Positions 61,885 to 64,000 of a DNA stretch of 64,000 nt are shown here, piece by piece. A program made the translations under genes and the position numbers. The notes beneath the pieces are model-generated. The model was not told where the DNA came from, did no database searches, and saw nothing but the letters and a program-made list of their open reading frames with translations. The DNA is taken from assembly GCF_900094585.1 (NCBI RefSeq), contig NZ_FMAG01000012.1, forward strand, positions 90,494-154,493, written 5' to 3'. Position 1 is the first letter of the stretch. Each line of letters begins with the position of its first letter. This DNA comes from Martinezella multihospitum (GTDB lineage Bacteria; Pseudomonadota; Alphaproteobacteria; Rhizobiales; Rhizobiaceae).

Positions 61885-62766
61885 ATGGCAAACACAGCTC
61901 TCGAAGCAGGCAATGCCCCGATCTTCCGCGCCGGCACCTCGGACGCGGAAATCGAAGCCGCAGCGCTGAAGGCGATGTCACGCCGCAAATATGTGGTGCT
62001 GGCCTGGCAGATCGGCATTCTACTCGCCATCCTCGGCCTCTGGCAGCTCGCCTCCGACCTGCACTGGATCGACCCGTTCTTCTATTCGAGCCCCTACGGC
62101 ATCGCGCTGCGCCTCTGGGAGTGGATCACCGAAGGCACCGAGAGCGGTTCGCTCTGGTATCATCTCGGCGTCACGATGGAAGAAGCGCTGATCGGCTTCA
62201 TTATCGGCTCGGTCACCGGCGTTCTCGTCGGTGTCGCCCTTGGCCGCAACAAGCTCGCCTCCGATATCCTGTCGATCTACATCAAGGCGATCAACTCGAT
62301 CCCGCGCGTCGTTCTCGCGCCGATCTTCGTGATGATCATGGGTCTCGGCCTGCCGTCCAAGGTGGCGCTTGCCTTCATCATGGTGTTCTTCGTCGTGTTC
62401 GCCAATGCCTTCCAGGGCGTTCGCGAAGCCGACCGCAACATGATCGCCAATGCCCGCATCCTCGGCGCCTCCAACTGGCAGGTGACCCGCAACGTCATCC
62501 TGCCGTCGGCGATGAGCTGGATTTTTGCAAGCCTGCACATCTCCTTCTCCTTCGCCATCATCGGCGCCATCGTCGGTGAGTTCGTCGGGTCGCTCGCCGG
62601 TATCGGCTACCTGATCTCGATCGCCAAGGGCACCTATGATGCCGCCGGCCTCTATGCCGCGATCATCCTCGTGATGCTCGTCACGCTCGGTGCCGAATAC
62701 GTGATGACGCTGATCGAAAACCGTATCACCCGCTGGCGTCCGCAACAGAGCCTCGACACGCATTAA
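61885..62766 (+). CDS. ABC transporter permease (SsuC/TauC type)
   Basis: 293 residues from the ATG at 61885 (GGGAGG 8 nt upstream). About six membrane helices, the first at about 36-53 (LAWQIGILLAILGLWQL). The EAA loop appears as NARILGASNWQVTRNVILPSAM. A single permease gene implies a homodimer. Ends 31 bp before a strong terminator. Confidence 0.9.
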   Translation: MANTALEAGNAPIFRAGTSDAEIEAAALKAMSRRKYVVLAWQIGILLAILGLWQLASDLHWIDPFFYSSPYGIALRLWEWITEGTESGSLWYHLGVTMEEALIGFIIGSVTGVLVGVALGRNKLASDILSIYIKAINSIPRVVLAPIFVMIMGLGLPSKVALAFIMVFFVVFANAFQGVREADRNMIANARILGASNWQVTRNVILPSAMSWIFASLHISFSFAIIGAIVGEFVGSLAGIGYLISIAKGTYDAAGLYAAIILVMLVTLGAEYVMTLIENRITRWRPQQSLDTH

Positions 62767-62796
62767 GCAGCCATTACTGGCACCTCCCAAGGCCGG

Positions 62797-62823
62797 GGCC
62801 GGGCATCTTGCCCGGCCTTTTTT
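62797..62823 (+). terminator. Rho-independent terminator of the NMT1-type operon
   Basis: GGCCGGGCA, loop TCT, TGCCCGGCC, then TTTTTT: a perfect 9-bp GC stem and six T residues, 31 bp after the permease stop. Confidence 0.9.
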
Positions 62824-62843
62824 GTTGTGCGTCCATAGTAGAC

Positions 62844-62886
62844 TCCCTCTCCCCGCTTGCGGGGAGAGGGCTGGGGTGAGGGGCCA
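62844..62886 (+). repeat. REP-like palindrome, copy 3
   Basis: TCCCTCTCCCCGC-TT-GCGGGGAGAGGG followed by CTGGGGTGAGGGGCCAC. It agrees with copy 2 at 39031 in nearly every base of stem and tail and has the same orientation. Sits 20 bp after the terminator and about 70 bp before the IS element. Confidence 0.78.
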
Positions 62887-63041
62887 CGGACTATCGATTT
62901 GAGGATGAGTTGCGATTGGTTTCGCACGGGGAGAGCTGCAAGCAAGCTGCTTCTAGAGCGTTTCTGATTTTGTTTGAATCGTGGATTCCCTTTTGGTGTC
63001 GAATGTGATTCAAGATGCTGGCTGAGAGGAGGTCAGCATTG

Positions 63042-63401
63042 ATGGTCGCACCTCTTTCGAATGATCTGCGTGAACGTGTGGTTGGTGCTGTTGTGGCGGG
63101 AGAGAGCTGCCGCTCGGTGGCGGCGCGGTTTGGTGTCTCGGTCTCATCTGTTGTGAAGTGGTCGCAGCGGTATCGCCGCAGCGGTTCCGTCGCGCCCGGT
63201 CAGATGGGAGGGCATCGCAAACGCCTTTTGGAACCGCATCGCGCTTTCATTGCCGAGCGGATTGCACAGACCCCGCAGATCAGCCTGCACGGCCTCAAGG
63301 ACGAACTGGCGGTGAGAGGCGTCATCGTCTCACATGACGCCGTTTGGCGTTTCCTGCGCCGCGAGGGACTGCGCTTCAAAAAAAACGATGTTTGCCCTTG
63401 A
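63042..63401 (+). CDS. IS630 transposase, N-terminal frame (orfA)
   Basis: 119 residues from the ATG at 63042 (GGAGG upstream; ATG 63015 also possible). Helix-turn-helix region LRERVVGAVVAGESCRSVAA...GVSVSSVVKWSQRY (about 7-46) and a second HTH_29/33-type part LKDELAVRGVIVSHDAVWRF. The frame runs into an A8 tract at 63378-63385 and ends at 63401. Joining to orfB needs a +1 (or -2) shift at that tract. Confidence 0.85.
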   Translation: MVAPLSNDLRERVVGAVVAGESCRSVAARFGVSVSSVVKWSQRYRRSGSVAPGQMGGHRKRLLEPHRAFIAERIAQTPQISLHGLKDELAVRGVIVSHDAVWRFLRREGLRFKKNDVCP

Positions 63402-63990
63402 GCAGGCGCGCACTGACATCGTCCGTCGGCGCAAGCGCTGGCAGTCATGGCAGACGCGACTTGATCCTCGAAGGCTCGTGTTCATCGACGAAACCTGGAT
63501 TAAAACCAATATGGCTCCGCTGTACGGCTGGGGTGTTAAGGGTAAGCGCCTGCGTGGTTTTGCTCCGCATGGCCATTGGCGCACATTGACCTTCGTCGGC
63601 GCGCTACGGGCCGATTGTCTCACCGCACCCTGCGTCTTCGACGGCCCGATCAATGGCCAATGCTTCAAGGCCTATGTCGAGCAACAACTCGTCCCGACGC
63701 TGCGACCAGGCGACATCGTCATCATGGACAATCTGGGCAGCCACAAATCCAGGCAGATACGCCAGTTGATCAAGGCCGCCGGCGCAAGGCTCTGGTTTCT
63801 GCCGCCCTATTCACCAGACCTCAATCCAATCGAACAGGCTTTCGCCAAGATCAAACATTGGATGCGAAAAGCACAAACACGCACCATCGAAGACACCTGG
63901 CGATATCTCGGCTCACTCGTCCAGACAATCGGTCCACACGAGTGCGCCAGTTACATTGTCAATGCTGGATACGCTTCAAACAAAATATGA
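63379..63990 (+). CDS. IS630 transposase, catalytic frame (orfB)
   Basis: The frame is open from 63334 but only makes sense joined to orfA at the A tract, reading KKTMFALEQARTDIV onward. DDE catalytic triad: Asp in LVFIDETWIKTN, Asp in VIMDNLGSHKS and Glu in PDLNPIEQAFAKIKH. C-terminal end NAGYASNKI lies inside the right inverted repeat. A fused protein of about 320 residues is predicted. Confidence 0.85.
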   Translation, partial: KKTMFALEQARTDIVRRRKRWQSWQTRLDPRRLVFIDETWIKTNMAPLYGWGVKGKRLRGFAPHGHWRTLTFVGALRADCLTAPCVFDGPINGQCFKAYVEQQLVPTLRPGDIVIMDNLGSHKSRQIRQLIKAAGARLWFLPPYSPDLNPIEQAFAKIKHWMRKAQTRTIEDTWRYLGSLVQTIGPHECASYIVNAGYASNKI

Positions 63991-64000
63991 AACGCTCTAG

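Larger units (their letters stand above)
62955..63999 (+). mobile_element. IS630-family insertion sequence, complete
   Basis: About 1.04 kb. Terminal inverted repeats: left TAGAGCGTTTCTGATTTTG (from 62955) against right end, read on the minus strand, TAGAGCGTTTCATATTTTG (to 63999), extending to TTTGAA with about 24 of 28 matches in total. Flanking C and G make both junctions CTAG, with the TA duplicated, as usual for IS630. It carries a transposase in two overlapping frames. The right junction falls at the last bases of the window. Confidence 0.85.

Overview
The window looks like a chromosome or large-plasmid segment of a Rhizobium-type alphaproteobacterium (Rhizobiaceae). The reasons are a glpSTPQUV-type glycerol ABC operon, many sugar ABC transporters, a DUF1612/HTH_13 protein of the kind known mainly from Rhizobium, dispersed palindromic repeats of rhizobial style, and GC-rich third positions throughout. 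No rRNA, tRNA or CRISPR was seen. Species cannot be told from the sequence alone.

Layout. 1-5.4 kb (minus strand): glycerol uptake operon glpS-T-P-Q-U-V, cut off inside glpV by the window edge. 5.8-13.3 kb: a sugar locus with a ROK repressor, a Gfo/Idh/MocA oxidoreductase and a ThuA-like protein on the minus strand, divergent from a complete ABC importer. This is the architecture expected for uptake of a sugar and processing through a keto-sugar. 13.3-20.3 kb: DUF427 protein, TetR regulator, LytM-like envelope protein, MntH manganese importer, and a divergent pair of a TDO-superfamily heme protein and an Lrp/AsnC regulator. 19.7-24.8 kb: TetR-controlled RND pump. 24.9-26.7 kb: AbrB/PIN toxin-antitoxin pair and small envelope proteins. 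26.8-34.0 kb: histidine utilisation, hutC-hutF divergent from hutI-hutH-hutU-hutD. 34.1-43.3 kb: sulfite-oxidase-like enzyme, DHA2 exporter, second VapBC pair, thiolase, Cu(I)-type P1B ATPase and the DUF1612 protein. 43.4-56.6 kb: an MdtABC-like RND operon convergent with a second, TetR-controlled RND operon, separated by two strong hairpin terminators. 56.6-58.4 kb: repeats, small proteins and an XRE regulator. 58.7-62.8 kb: an NMT1/SsuA-type ABC importer with two tandem, nearly identical binding proteins. 62.95-64.0 kb: a complete IS630-family element ending at the window edge.

How the parts work together. The window is a metabolic-flexibility and detoxification region. Glycerol, a sugar, histidine and an unidentified small organic substrate are imported or degraded, while three RND pumps, one MFS exporter and a copper ATPase export toxic compounds. 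Most systems have a local regulator and a recognisable inverted-repeat operator. Three genes end in stop codons supplied by the edge of a palindromic repeat.

The most unusual signals are: a TDO-family protein lacking the arginine that binds the tryptophan carboxylate and lacking the usual GTGGS-type loop; complementary degeneration of the two glycerol-transporter ATPases, predicting one normal and one dead ATP site; a LytM-domain protein lacking a zinc ligand; the tandem binding-protein duplication; and three exact 12-bp-spaced repeats in front of a 79-residue orphan. Start sites, operators and residue alignments were worked out by hand from the sequence. Family assignments rest on remembered family motifs, not on database searches.
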